Positions 1-7,451 of a DNA stretch of 12,047 nt are shown in pieces. The translations under genes were made by a program, and so were the position numbers. The notes below the pieces were generated by a model that ran no database searches, was not told where the DNA came from, and saw nothing but the letters and a program-made list of their open reading frames with translations. The stretch is from JAUVKA01 sp964465145 (GTDB lineage Bacteria; Bacteroidota; Bacteroidia; Bacteroidales; UBA12481): contig CAYXJR010000111.1 in the NCBI GenBank assembly GCA_964465145.1, positions 1 to 12,047 on the forward strand. Direction: 5' to 3'. The first letter of the stretch is position 1. Each line of letters starts with the position of its first letter.

Positions 1-1
1 G

Positions 2-301
2 CATTTTCTGGAGATAGGAGTAGACAATGATCATGTTCATTTTTTTATTTAGAGTGTTCCCAAGAAGAGTGTGACTCAGATAATAACGACAGTAAAGAGT
101 TTGACAGCCAGGGAGATATTCAAGAAGCATCCTGAGGTGAGAGATCAACTTTGGGGAGGGGAGTTTTGGACTGACGGATATTTTGTGAATACAGTGAGCA
201 AGTTCGGAGATGAATCGAGTATTTCGAAATATGTTCGAGATCAAGGTGTTGAGAAAGACTATCAAGTATTGTATAAGGAGAAGCAATTATCTTTGTTTTA
301 A
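2..301 (+). pseudogene. tnpA: IS200/IS605 family TnpA transposase, 5'-truncated by window edge and broken by an amber stop
   Basis: This is the C-terminal part of a Y1 (HUH) single-strand transposase. Reading from base 2 gives a continuous frame with the HUH signature H-V-H at bases 32-40 (context NDHVHFFI), then TAG at 50-52 where the family usually has Gln. The same frame continues to TAA at 299-301 without further damage. The tail contains the conserved block LWGGEFWTDGYFVNT and the helix ISKYVRDQG, whose Tyr is the likely catalytic nucleophile. A GTG at 71 could start a 76-residue product, but that would lack the HUH pair and could not be active. The 5' end lies outside the window. A hairpin typical of these elements follows the stop. 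Family identification is strong. That the stop is a real mutation, rather than a sequencing error or a readthrough codon, is inference. Confidence 0.88.
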
Positions 302-305
302 GATA

Positions 306-325
306 CCCCGCTGCTTGCGGCGGGG
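306..325 (+). repeat. Right-end hairpin of the IS200/IS605 element
   Basis: CCCCGCTGC (306-314) pairs with GCGGCGGGG (317-325), giving nine pairs with one T-G wobble and a two-base TT loop (a larger loop if the inner pairs stay open). It begins five bases after the transposase stop. Subterminal hairpins just after tnpA are what TnpA of this family recognises at the right end. The cleavage point is probably within the following 329-336 (TTCATTTA), but I cannot fix it without the left end. Confidence 0.75.
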
Positions 326-383
326 AGGTTCATTTAGTCTGAACGAGAAGTTTGATCTGAGTGAAGTGCGAAACATCATACTA

Positions 384-410
384 GTGTCATGTCACGCGTC
401 ATATGACGGA
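384..410 (+). repeat. Left terminal inverted repeat of the IS630 element
   Basis: It matches the inverted right end at about 20 of 27 positions. The shared blocks are GTGTCA, GTCAC and ATATGACG. The transposase stop codon (392-394) lies inside this repeat, so the coding region runs into the element end. Confidence 0.8.
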
Positions 411-1336
411 TATAGCCTTTTAAGTTTAACTCGAGCCTGATCGGTTGTAAACTGCCAGTTTACTTTCTTATTGAACCCGTTACGAGCTTTCTCCCAGGCT
501 TGCACTTCATCTCGGACTTCTCTTTTTGATCCGATTTTGCGGCCCAGACATTGGTTATTCAATACGTTAAGTTCAATTTCCGCCATGTTTAACCAGCTTC
601 CGTGTTTCGGCGTATAAACGAATTCAAACCGGCCAAGGGTTCATTGGCTAGAAATATATTGCATACCCCTAACCTCTCATATTCATAATCAGATTTACGC
701 AGGTGCCCTTTGCTCATTGGTATCGGAACTCGGGTCTCCCCAATCAATTGCTTTGGCGATTCATCCATGCAAATAACCGGCTTCATTGCATTGTAAGGTC
801 TCTTATACACGTCCAGAACTTTTTCCATGGCTGCCACAAACTCTCCGTTTGTATTTGGAGGAATTACCCAGCCTACTACTTTCCAAGGCTTAAGTTCGTT
901 TTTTTAGCGTTCGGCGAACCGTTTCGTATGAGATGCTTTCTGCAATTCTAAGTTCAACTAACTTGTCCGCTAGCAATCGTAAGGACCATCGGGCGTATCC
1001 CTTAGGTGGTTCACCGCAGGCCAGCGCAATCAACCGAGCTTCCATGTCGCCGTCTACCATCTTTTCATATACCCGTGATGTGGGCGCCATTTTCAATGCC
1101 GCTTCAAATCCTCCTTCAACAAATCGCTTCTTTACCCGGTCAATGGTTCTCATCCCAATCTTCAGAACCTTACTAATCTCTTCATTGGTCTGTCGATCTG
1201 TTGAATGGGGACCACGATCAACATTTAACAGAATGAGCGCATGAATAATCTTCCTTGCGGCATGGGTGCCTGTTCGGGTCATTTCAGTCAACTGATCCCG
1301 CTCTTCCTTGATAAGGGTAACTTTGTAGGTATTCAT
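392..1336 (-). pseudogene. IS630-family DDE transposase, frameshifted and with central catalytic region deleted
   Basis: The N-terminal frame (start ATG at 1336, beginning MNTYKVTLIKEERDQL) carries the helix-turn-helix region (EEISKVLKIGMRTIDRVKKRF) and stops just after an A7 run (T7 on the plus strand, 899-905). The protein resumes in another frame from about 897 (NELKPW...WVIPP...EFVAAMEKVLDVYKRPY) with the first catalytic Asp in CMDES, then reaches EPLAG near 632. There the sequence jumps to a third frame reading YTPKHGSWLNMAEIEL, which holds the third acidic residue, and ends QFTTDQARVKLKRLYPS. The usual second Asp region (VMDNLNTH-like) and roughly 65 residues are missing. The reading needed after the A7 run is +1 (or -2), not the -1 slip typical of programmed frameshifting, so mutation is more likely. 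An upstream ATG at 1438 lies outside the element and is not the real start. Confidence 0.85.
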
Positions 1337-1372
1337 AGCCGTTTTTGGGCTAAGATACAAAATATTATTCAT

Positions 1373-1399
1373 TGCGTCATATTTGTTGTGACGTGACAC
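1373..1399 (-). repeat. Right terminal inverted repeat of the IS630 element
   Basis: Read on the minus strand from 1399 it shares GTGTCA, GTCAC and ATATGACG with the left end at the same spacing. It is followed outward by the TA target duplication at 1400-1401. Confidence 0.8.
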
Positions 1400-1425
1400 T
1401 AGTGTATGGACATGCCGACCAAATT

Positions 1426-1578
1426 GGTTCTTCGTCAAATTTGGGAAAGTTATCCAGTCTGGGATAGGATCACCTTCCGCCTCGGCAACTCAAAACCTGC
1501 TCTGCCGTACATTCCTCGTTTTATGCTCTTGATTCGGTTAAAAAGTGAATGATTTTGTCCAACCAGGTATGACGTATC
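1426..1578 (-). pseudogene. ISL3-family transposase C-terminus with element end, remnant
   Basis: On the minus strand a frame from about 1578 to the TAA at 1450-1452 reads a tail containing QNHSLFNRIKSIKRGMYGR followed by AGFELPRRKVIL. This matches the C-terminal signature of ISL3-like transposases (NRLK.IKR.MYGRA.F.LLR.RVL) from memory. Beyond the stop, the plus strand at 1426 begins GGTTCTTCGTCAAAT, which resembles the terminal inverted repeat of ISL3 elements (GGCTCTTCGTCAAAT type). So the right-hand terminus and the last ~42 codons survive, and the rest of the element is gone. The remnant ends about 25 bp before the hypB stop codon. A 48-codon plus-strand frame (1406-1552) is its antisense shadow. 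Confidence 0.65.
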
Positions 1579-1603
1579 TCACCAGAAAAAGAAACAGGTG
1601 TAT

Positions 1604-2266
1604 CTATTCATGTACGCCTTTCTCTTTTATTTGAGCCCGGATCCAATCAAACCAAACCGACAAGCCGGAGCCGGTTGTACATGAAATTTCCAATACAGGA
1701 ATACTGCCATTCAGTTCCCTGAGGTATTGTCTGAATTTCTCCATACTGAAATTTGTATAGGGGATCAGATCGGTCTTATTCAGAATAATAGCTGAGGATT
1801 CCCTGAAGAGCAAAGGATACTTGACCGGTTTGTCATCACCTTCAGGAACGCTTATCACAGCAATCTTATGGTTTTCACCCAGGTCGAATTCTGCGGGACA
1901 TACCAGGTTGCCAACATTTTCCACAATAATCAATTGAAGTTTTTCCAGATCCAAATGCTCAAATGCTTTAGCAATTGAGTGCGAATCGAGGTGGCATCCT
2001 CCTCCCGTATTTATCTGAATCACGGGGACACCAAATGGTTGCAATCTTTGGGCATCATGATCGGTAGCAATGTCACCCTCAATGACAGCCATTTTCAATA
2101 GACCTGAAAAGTGAGCCAGGGTTATTTCGAGAAGGCTTGTTTTTCCGGCTCCTGGTGAGCTGATAATATTTATCATCAGAATACCTTTTTCCGATAATTT
2201 CAAGCGGTTTTCATCTGCCTTATTCTGGTTTCTGTCCAGAACATTTTTCATTAATATTATATCCAT
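1604..2266 (-). CDS. hypB: Hydrogenase nickel incorporation GTPase HypB
   Basis: HypB is the cytoplasmic SIMIBI-class GTPase that, with HypA, inserts nickel into the NiFe-hydrogenase large subunit. The 220-residue protein shows the P-loop SSPGAGKTS (residues 36-44), the switch region EGDIATDHDAQRL (63-75), the metal-binding stretch TGGGCHLDS (87-95, Cys91-His92), ENVGNLVCPAEFD (116-128) and the guanine-specificity motif NKTD (163-166). The N-terminal CxxCGC nickel site and the histidine-rich storage stretch of some homologues are absent, so this is the compact form. It is the last gene of the hyp operon. Its ATG follows the hypA stop by one base. Downstream lies IS debris rather than another gene. 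The ending (LSVWFDWIRAQIKEKGVHE) looks natural, so the gene appears complete. Confidence 0.96.
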   Translation of the reverse strand: MDIILMKNVLDRNQNKADENRLKLSEKGILMINIISSPGAGKTSLLEITLAHFSGLLKMAVIEGDIATDHDAQRLQPFGVPVIQINTGGGCHLDSHSIAKAFEHLDLEKLQLIIVENVGNLVCPAEFDLGENHKIAVISVPEGDDKPVKYPLLFRESSAIILNKTDLIPYTNFSMEKFRQYLRELNGSIPVLEISCTTGSGLSVWFDWIRAQIKEKGVHE

Positions 2267-2267
2267 T

Positions 2268-2609
2268 TTATTCTCCTGTTAATGATTTAATATATAGTTC
2301 TTTCCCGGATTCAGTATTGAGACGGAAGCTTCCGCATTCCGGACAGATAAAAATACCGTCGGTGATCTCAGGCCGGTGGCCGCAATCTCTGCAAGTCACC
2401 AGTATCGGCCTCCATTCGATTACAAGTTTACAGTTTTCAGCTAAGGAGCCCTTGGTGCATGTCTTAAACGAAAACTCAAGCATCTCGGGTACCAGCTGGT
2501 GCATTTTGCCAATAACCAGGTTCAGTCTTGAGATACGGGATAAACGATTGGCAGCGGCGACTTCAGTCATCGTACTTATGATCCCTTCTATTACAGCCAG
2601 TTCATGCAT
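2268..2609 (-). CDS. hypA: Hydrogenase maturation nickel metallochaperone HypA
   Basis: HypA hands nickel to the hydrogenase large subunit together with HypB. The 113-residue protein begins MHELAV, with the His2 that together with the N-terminal amine and backbone forms the nickel site in characterised homologues. It carries a structural zinc site made of CRDC (Cys73, Cys76) and CPEC (Cys89, Cys92). Length and layout match the family. The start is seven bases after the hypE stop, and the stop is one base before the hypB ATG, so translation is probably coupled. No unusual residues were seen. Confidence 0.96.
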   Translation of the reverse strand: MHELAVIEGIISTMTEVAAANRLSRISRLNLVIGKMHQLVPEMLEFSFKTCTKGSLAENCKLVIEWRPILVTCRDCGHRPEITDGIFICPECGSFRLNTESGKELYIKSLTGE

Positions 2610-2616
2610 GGTACGG

Positions 2617-3630
2617 TCAGCAAATTCGTGGAAGTGGGTCCCCTGATAGCATAGTCAATAATCTTCTGCCTCCGATCGGAGTTTCCAAAATAACCCGACC
2701 CGGATTTTCGCGTGTAACCACACCAAATTCACAAGCATTTTCCCCAAGCGGATGAGATCGTAAAGAGGTTAATATTTCATTTGAAATCGATTCGGCGGCG
2801 ATCAAAATAAACTTACCCTCATTTGCCAGGTAAAGGGGATCCAAACCAGTCAGGTCGCATAATCCTGCGACTTCATTCCTTACGGGAATCATGCTTTCCA
2901 TAATAGTGATTCCCCAGGCTTGTTTCTCGGTGACTTCGCATAAAACCGTGGCTAACCCTCCCCGAGTTGGATCGCGCATGAATCTAATACCGGTACCAAA
3001 GCTTGAAATCATTTCAATTAATGGATATACGCAGGCACAATCACTCATGATGGTCGTTAGAATTTGCCCGGGAAAACGGGCACAAAAGATTGCTGCCCCA
3101 TGATCACCGATTGTTCCGCTAAGGATAATCCGATCTCCAGGCTGAATTCCTTTCCCTCCGGAGACCTGCTCCAAATCAGGAATAACAGTACCAATACCAG
3201 TAGTCGTAATATAAATTTTATCGCATAGACCCGAGGGAACCACTTTGGTATCAGCTGCAACAAGAGCAATGCCCAGATTCTTAATTTCAGATGACATAGA
3301 AGAAACGATCATTTCCAATTCGGTCATAGAGAAACCTTCTTCCAATATGAATGAGGCAGTTATTGAATGAGGTTTTGCTCCGGAAACGGCCAGATCGTTT
3401 ATAGTTCCACAAATGGACAGTTTACCAATATCTCCTCCGGGGAAAATAACAGGATTAACCACAAAGGCATCGGTTGAGATGGCAATATTTCCTGATAAGT
3501 TTGTAAGAATGGCTGCATCTGATTCTTTATCAAGATATTGATTATGTAAGTATGGTTTAAACAGTTCACGGATCAAGTTCCGGGTCATCCTGCCACCACT
3601 CCCATGGGTCAATAGTATTTTGTTTTTCAT
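2617..3630 (-). CDS. hypE: Carbamoyl dehydratase HypE
   Basis: HypE dehydrates the carbamoyl group that HypF places on its C-terminal cysteine, forming a thiocyanate that supplies CN ligands to the HypC-HypD iron complex. It is a PurM/ThiL-type ATP-binding fold. With the start at 3630 the protein has 337 residues and begins MKNKILLTHGSGGRMT, the usual HypE opening. GTINDLAVSGAKP and GTIGDHGAA follow in order, and it ends DPLPRIC, so the modified terminal Cys is present. The open frame extends upstream to 3867, but that part only overlaps hypD. ATGs at 3636 and 3639 are alternatives. A GGA lies eight bases before the chosen ATG. The start is 16 bp after the hypD stop. Confidence 0.95.
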   Translation of the reverse strand: MKNKILLTHGSGGRMTRNLIRELFKPYLHNQYLDKESDAAILTNLSGNIAISTDAFVVNPVIFPGGDIGKLSICGTINDLAVSGAKPHSITASFILEEGFSMTELEMIVSSMSSEIKNLGIALVAADTKVVPSGLCDKIYITTTGIGTVIPDLEQVSGGKGIQPGDRIILSGTIGDHGAAIFCARFPGQILTTIMSDCACVYPLIEMISSFGTGIRFMRDPTRGGLATVLCEVTEKQAWGITIMESMIPVRNEVAGLCDLTGLDPLYLANEGKFILIAAESISNEILTSLRSHPLGENACEFGVVTRENPGRVILETPIGGRRLLTMLSGDPLPRIC

Positions 3631-3646
3631 GTTCATCATCCAATGA

Positions 3647-4699
3647 TCAGTTCTGATATCGGTAGTAAGCCTGGCAGGTTCCCTCGAACGACACCATGCA
3701 TGCACCGATTGGTGAGTCTGGAGTACAGGTTTTGCCAAATAAACGACACTCAGGAGGAGTAATAAATCCACGGAGAATATCTCCGCATCTGCAATTCGGA
3801 TTATCGGTTTCAGGAAACTCAGGAAGTTTGAATCGCTTGTGTGCATCGAAACCGGCATACCTGCCACCTGGGATCATCCCGCTTTTAGCAATAATGCCTA
3901 ATCCCCGCCACCAGTCGTCCTGAAGGACAAATACTTCATGTAGAATACTCTGGGCCTTTAAATTACCTTCAGGTTTTACTGCTCGTCTGTACTGAATCTC
4001 AACTCTTGGTTTTTGCTCTTTAATTTGCCTTATAAGCAGTAAGATGGATTCAAGAATATCAGCAGCTTCAAATCCGGAGATCACACAGGGTATTCCATGA
4101 TCAACTGCCAGGAACCGGTAAATATCCTGTCCTGTAATGGTACTTACATGTCCCGGGCAAATGAAACCGTCGAGGTTGGGCTGTTGAGCAACCAAAGCAG
4201 CCATTGCAGGAGGCATGATCTTATGGGCACTCAACACTGAAAAATTCTCAATGCCCCGTTCGAGAGCCGTTAAAATAGTAACCGCCACCGACGGAGCGGT
4301 GGTTTCAAAACCGATACCGAGAAAAACAACTTGCTTATTCCTTTCGTTTTCAGCCAGTTTCAATGCTTGAAGGGGTGACAGAATAATCCGGATATCTGCA
4401 CCATCCGCTCGGGCTGCTTCGAGGCTTTGAGCAGATCCCGGTACTCTGATCAGATCGCCGAAAGTGGTAATGATTACCGGATAGTTTTGTGACAAGTGAA
4501 TGGCCTGATCAATGAATCCGGTATGGGTAACACAAACCGGACAACCGGGTCCGGATAATAAAGTGACCGTTTCGGGAAGTAGAACCGATAACCCAAATTT
4601 CCTGATAGCATGGGTATGGCCACCACAGACTTCCATTAGCCTGACCGGTTGGTCAGCCTCATTTCGGATGGCACAGAGCAAAGCCTCGACAGTATTCAT
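3647..4699 (-). CDS. hypD: Hydrogenase maturation iron-sulfur scaffold HypD
   Basis: HypD, an iron-sulfur protein, forms with HypC the platform where Fe(CN)2CO is built. The 350-residue protein has the family landmarks CGGHTH (25-30), GPGCPVCVT (50-58), GFETTAPS (130-137) and CPGHVSTITG (181-190). Its Cys-rich C-terminus supplies the 4Fe-4S ligands (CRCGDILRG near 303, then Cys318, Cys325, Cys334 and Cys342). The length is typical, within about 20 residues of other HypD. The ATG overlaps the hypC stop in the four-base form ATGA, and the stop is followed 16 bp later by hypE. It appears intact and functional. Confidence 0.97.
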   Translation of the reverse strand: MNTVEALLCAIRNEADQPVRLMEVCGGHTHAIRKFGLSVLLPETVTLLSGPGCPVCVTHTGFIDQAIHLSQNYPVIITTFGDLIRVPGSAQSLEAARADGADIRIILSPLQALKLAENERNKQVVFLGIGFETTAPSVAVTILTALERGIENFSVLSAHKIMPPAMAALVAQQPNLDGFICPGHVSTITGQDIYRFLAVDHGIPCVISGFEAADILESILLLIRQIKEQKPRVEIQYRRAVKPEGNLKAQSILHEVFVLQDDWWRGLGIIAKSGMIPGGRYAGFDAHKRFKLPEFPETDNPNCRCGDILRGFITPPECRLFGKTCTPDSPIGACMVSFEGTCQAYYRYQN

Positions 4700-4923
4700 G
4701 GCGTATCATACAGGTTTTCAATCTCACGGATAAGTCTTGTGGTCTCCTCCGCCTCCTCAAGTGAAATCTTCTGGATAATAAATCCGGTATGAATCAGGAC
4801 AAAATCACCTTCACTCACATCATCGACCAAGTCAAGGGAAGCTTGGATCCTGAGACCACCTATTTGCACAACGGCCATATTACCGCTGATAGACATAACT
4901 TTAGCCGGGATACCTAAGCACAT
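4696..4923 (-). CDS. hypC: Hydrogenase maturation chaperone HypC
   Basis: HypC (HypC/HybG/HupF family) is a small chaperone that carries the iron unit from HypD to the hydrogenase large subunit precursor. The 75-residue protein begins MCLGIPAKV. Cys2 is the essential residue exposed after Met removal. The following beta-barrel region (VVQIGGLRIQASLDLV, then GDFVLIHTGFIIQKI) is typical. The start lies inside the 3' end of hypF (23-base overlap), and the stop overlaps the hypD start by four bases, so expression is probably translationally coupled across the three genes. Confidence 0.96.
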   Translation of the reverse strand: MCLGIPAKVMSISGNMAVVQIGGLRIQASLDLVDDVSEGDFVLIHTGFIIQKISLEEAEETTRLIREIENLYDTP

Positions 4924-7186
4924 GGTTATTGATTTGAATTTTTGCAGCTACCAGTAATTGACCCAGCGAGATTCCCCCGTCATTTGGTGGAACCTGCTGG
5001 TGTGTATACGTTGAGAAGTTGTTCGATTTTAACAACTTACGGGTAATATCGGTTAGAAAAGCATTCTGAAATGTACCCCCAGATAAAACCACTTTACTCA
5101 GACCGGATTGTTTTTGTGCATTAAGGCAGGTTTCGAGAATTGCTTTTGCGAGGGTTCTGTGAAACCGGGCTGAAATCACAGAAACAGGGACCTGGTTTTC
5201 CAGATCGACCCGGATAGCCTCAATAACGGGAGCAAAAGAGATAGTATTATGGTAATTAAATACATACTCTCCCTTTTCCAGCCTGTCAACTGCCATCTCC
5301 AGCCGTATTGGAGCCTCGGAATCGAAGGTGTTTTCTACACAAGCACCTGTCAGGACAGAGATTGCATCAAAAAGCCTACCTGCTGCAGATGAAATCGGAA
5401 CAGGAACATCAGATAATAGCAGGTTTAGGATTTGTTCTCTCTGAGTCGGTGGAACTAAAAGAAGAGCTGGGAACGAATCAAAGGGAATATTCTTGCCATA
5501 ACATTGATATAGGTAAGCTATTGCGACTCTCCAGGGTTGCTTAACAGCTAGGTCGCCGCTAGGAATTTTAATGGGATCCAGCCATGCGAAACGATTGAAA
5601 TGGTCCAGGGAAGAGATCAGAAATTCTCCACCCCAAATGGTTTGGTCGGTCCCAAGTCCGGTACCATCAAATGCAACTCCTATTACAGGTTCATCCAGCT
5701 GATGCTCAGCCATGCAGGAGGCGATGTGCGCATGATGATGATGGACTGTGATAACCGAAATGCCGAGGGAGTTGCCAAATTGGGTTGAAAGATAGTCAGG
5801 GTGCTGATCCGTCACAATCAAGGTTGGAGTGAAACGAAATATTTTCTTAAACCGTGCCAGAGACTCCTCCATAAACTGAAAGGTATCAAGGCTCTTTAAA
5901 TCTCCTATATGCTGACTCAGAATAGCATCATAACCTTTCCCCAGACAAAATGTGTTTTTTTGTTCGGCGCCGAGAGCAAGGATACCCTCAACTGGAAGAC
6001 TAACATGCAGAGGAGTGGGAACAAACCCACGTGATCTCCGGATAAGGATGGTCTTTTCATTAGATACCCGTGCAACGGAATCATCTGTTCTGTTAATGAT
6101 TGGCCTATTGCTGTGTATAAAAAAATCAGCGATATCTCTTAGCTTATTTTCAGCTTCTTCCGGTGTTATTATGATCGGCTCATCAGAAATATTTGCGCTT
6201 GTGCAGACCAAAGCAACGAAATTCCCTTGAGTCATTATTTGATGTTGAAGCGGAGTATAGGGAAGCATGACTCCCAGGCTGCCTAAGTCCTTATTGACTA
6301 TTTTATTTAAACAATTGATCTCCTTTAGGATAACAATGGGGCGTTGCCATGAGGTTAATAGTCTTCCCTCTGCTTCAGAGCATTCACAGAATTGACGGAT
6401 CTCATTAATTTGAGGAAACATTACGGCAAACGGCTTGCCGTCGCGGTGCTTTCTTTTACGAAGCTTCGTCACGGTCATGTGATTCGTTCCGTCGCAAATC
6501 AGGTGGTATCCACCGATACCCTGAATAGCACCAATTTGTCCGTTTTTTAAAGCCTCTATAATCTTCATTAATAACTCCGGCCATAAGTCATCGCCAGGTT
6601 GAAGGCCTTTTTGAAAATAAACGGGTCCGCAAATATTGCAGGCAATGGGTTGGGCATGAAAACGGCGGTCAAGCTGATTGACATACTCTGACCTGCAACC
6701 ATCGCACATGTTAAAAGAGGACATGGAGGTATTGGGCCGGTCCCAGGGCAGTTCGTGGATAATGCTAAACCGCGGGCCGCAATGTGTGCAATTAACAAAA
6801 GGATATCCAATCCGTCGCGGATGGTTTTCCATGTCTTCAAGGCATTTTTCGCACACAGCGATATCCGGACAAATCCCTGTAATTTCGGTGGAGGTATTTT
6901 GGCTTTGTTCTATCCGAAAGCCTGATTGTGTTTGTTTTTTTTCACATTGAATCACTTCAATAGAGCCGATTTTCGATGGGGGTGGTGCTTGTTGTTTAAG
7001 CAAGGAGGTGAAGGTATGTAATTCATCATCTGAACAGAATAATATGATCCTCACACCATCATTTCGATTCTCAACAGTACCGTCCAACTTTAATTCAGAC
7101 GCAAGCCGGTATACAAAGGGCCGGAAACCGACTCCCTGCACGGTCCCTGTAACATGGATCTGAAATGATGAGAAGATCCCTTTCAT
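4901..7186 (-). CDS. hypF: Carbamoyltransferase HypF
   Basis: HypF hydrolyses carbamoyl phosphate and transfers the carbamoyl group to the terminal Cys of HypE. The 761-residue protein has the full domain order. First is an acylphosphatase domain (about 6-95, with GTVQGVGFRPFVYRLA). Next is a zinc-binding segment with four CxxC pairs (112/115, 133/136, 161/164, 183/186). A YrdC-like nucleotide-binding domain follows (about 205-390, with KHRDGKPFAVM and CTSANISDEP). Last is a Kae1-like carbamoyltransferase domain (about 400-755, with HHHHAHIASCMAEH and FDGTGLGTD). It is the first intact gene of the operon. A GGAA sequence sits just before the ATG. Twelve bases upstream ends a rex fragment, implying the original operon began with rex. 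No intact dedicated promoter was recognised. Confidence 0.97.
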   Translation of the reverse strand: MKGIFSSFQIHVTGTVQGVGFRPFVYRLASELKLDGTVENRNDGVRIILFCSDDELHTFTSLLKQQAPPPSKIGSIEVIQCEKKQTQSGFRIEQSQNTSTEITGICPDIAVCEKCLEDMENHPRRIGYPFVNCTHCGPRFSIIHELPWDRPNTSMSSFNMCDGCRSEYVNQLDRRFHAQPIACNICGPVYFQKGLQPGDDLWPELLMKIIEALKNGQIGAIQGIGGYHLICDGTNHMTVTKLRKRKHRDGKPFAVMFPQINEIRQFCECSEAEGRLLTSWQRPIVILKEINCLNKIVNKDLGSLGVMLPYTPLQHQIMTQGNFVALVCTSANISDEPIIITPEEAENKLRDIADFFIHSNRPIINRTDDSVARVSNEKTILIRRSRGFVPTPLHVSLPVEGILALGAEQKNTFCLGKGYDAILSQHIGDLKSLDTFQFMEESLARFKKIFRFTPTLIVTDQHPDYLSTQFGNSLGISVITVHHHHAHIASCMAEHQLDEPVIGVAFDGTGLGTDQTIWGGEFLISSLDHFNRFAWLDPIKIPSGDLAVKQPWRVAIAYLYQCYGKNIPFDSFPALLLVPPTQREQILNLLLSDVPVPISSAAGRLFDAISVLTGACVENTFDSEAPIRLEMAVDRLEKGEYVFNYHNTISFAPVIEAIRVDLENQVPVSVISARFHRTLAKAILETCLNAQKQSGLSKVVLSGGTFQNAFLTDITRKLLKSNNFSTYTHQQVPPNDGGISLGQLLVAAKIQINNHVLRYPG

Positions 7187-7198
7187 TTTCGTTCCGGT

Positions 7199-7345
7199 TT
7201 ATAATACATCCTGTTCTTGTTTTATCCGATTCAACGTGAAGATGATTGCCTCAATTTCTGTACTAAGATAAACATTACTTACAATAACGTCTTTGGGTAC
7301 TTTCAATATAACCGGTGCAAGATTCAGAATGCCTTTGATCCCATT
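7199..7345 (-). pseudogene. rex: C-terminal fragment of redox-sensing repressor Rex
   Basis: A minus-strand frame with no start codon runs from 7345 to TAA at 7199-7201 and encodes 48 residues. It opens NGIKGILNLAPVILKVP and continues DVIVSNVYLSTEIEAIIF. This is the end of Rex (family pattern GIKGILNFAPV.L.VP..V.V.NVDL..ELE). It covers the end of the Rossmann domain and the C-terminal swapped helix. The DNA-binding winged helix and the GxGxxG NADH site are missing. The frame is cut exactly where the 32-bp direct repeat begins (7346). It lies 12 bp upstream of hypF in the same direction, so rex was probably the first gene of the hyp operon before the rearrangement. It was found by hand translation in this apparently empty stretch. 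Confidence 0.82.
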
Positions 7346-7377
7346 CTATCAGTCGTCAAGCCTAAAAGTAACATATT
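7346..7377. repeat. Direct repeat, copy 1 (left border of the trmO segment)
   Basis: Starting CTATCAGTCGTCAAGCC, this matches 8317-8348 at 30 of 32 positions. It begins immediately where the rex reading frame is cut, marking a recombination breakpoint. The two differences (C/T and G/A) are both third-position changes in a minus-strand reading NMLLLGLTTDR, so an origin in a lost coding sequence is possible but unproven. No inverted copy was found in the window. Confidence 0.8.
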
Positions 7378-7451
7378 ACCCTTGAATTGTATATGTTAAA
7401 TAGCATGTTGTTGAAAAATAACCTACCTATGAATGTTATAGTCAGTCCAGC

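Larger units (their letters stand above)
384..1399 (-). mobile_element. IS630-family insertion sequence, internally deleted (1016 bp)
   Basis: Both ends are recognisable. The left end starts GTGTCATGTCAC at 384, and the right end read inward from 1399 starts GTGTCACGTCAC. Both are flanked by TA (382-383 and 1400-1401), the target duplicated by IS630/Tc1-mariner elements. The element carries one transposase on the minus strand with a frameshift and a central deletion. About 200 bp appears to be missing compared with the usual length of about 1.2 kb. With both ends present it could in principle be mobilised by a full-length relative, but it cannot move itself. Confidence 0.85.

Noticed and set aside
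899..905. Programmed -1 frameshift at the A7 run of the IS630 transposase
   Set aside because: A -1 slip leads to a frame with an early stop. The continuing transposase frame needs +1 or -2, and the gene also has a large deletion.
1406..1552. A 48-codon plus-strand frame with protein-like composition
   Set aside because: It is the antisense of the ISL3 transposase remnant, whose minus-strand reading has the recognisable MYGRAGF signature.
1561..1603. Rho-independent terminator after hypB
   Set aside because: CACC and GGTG could pair weakly around a large loop, but the stem is short and no T-run follows on the minus strand.
2891..3103. Plus-strand frames inside the hyp genes, for example here and at 4512-4733 and 5952-6230
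   Set aside because: They are shadows of well-conserved minus-strand hyp genes with no independent features.
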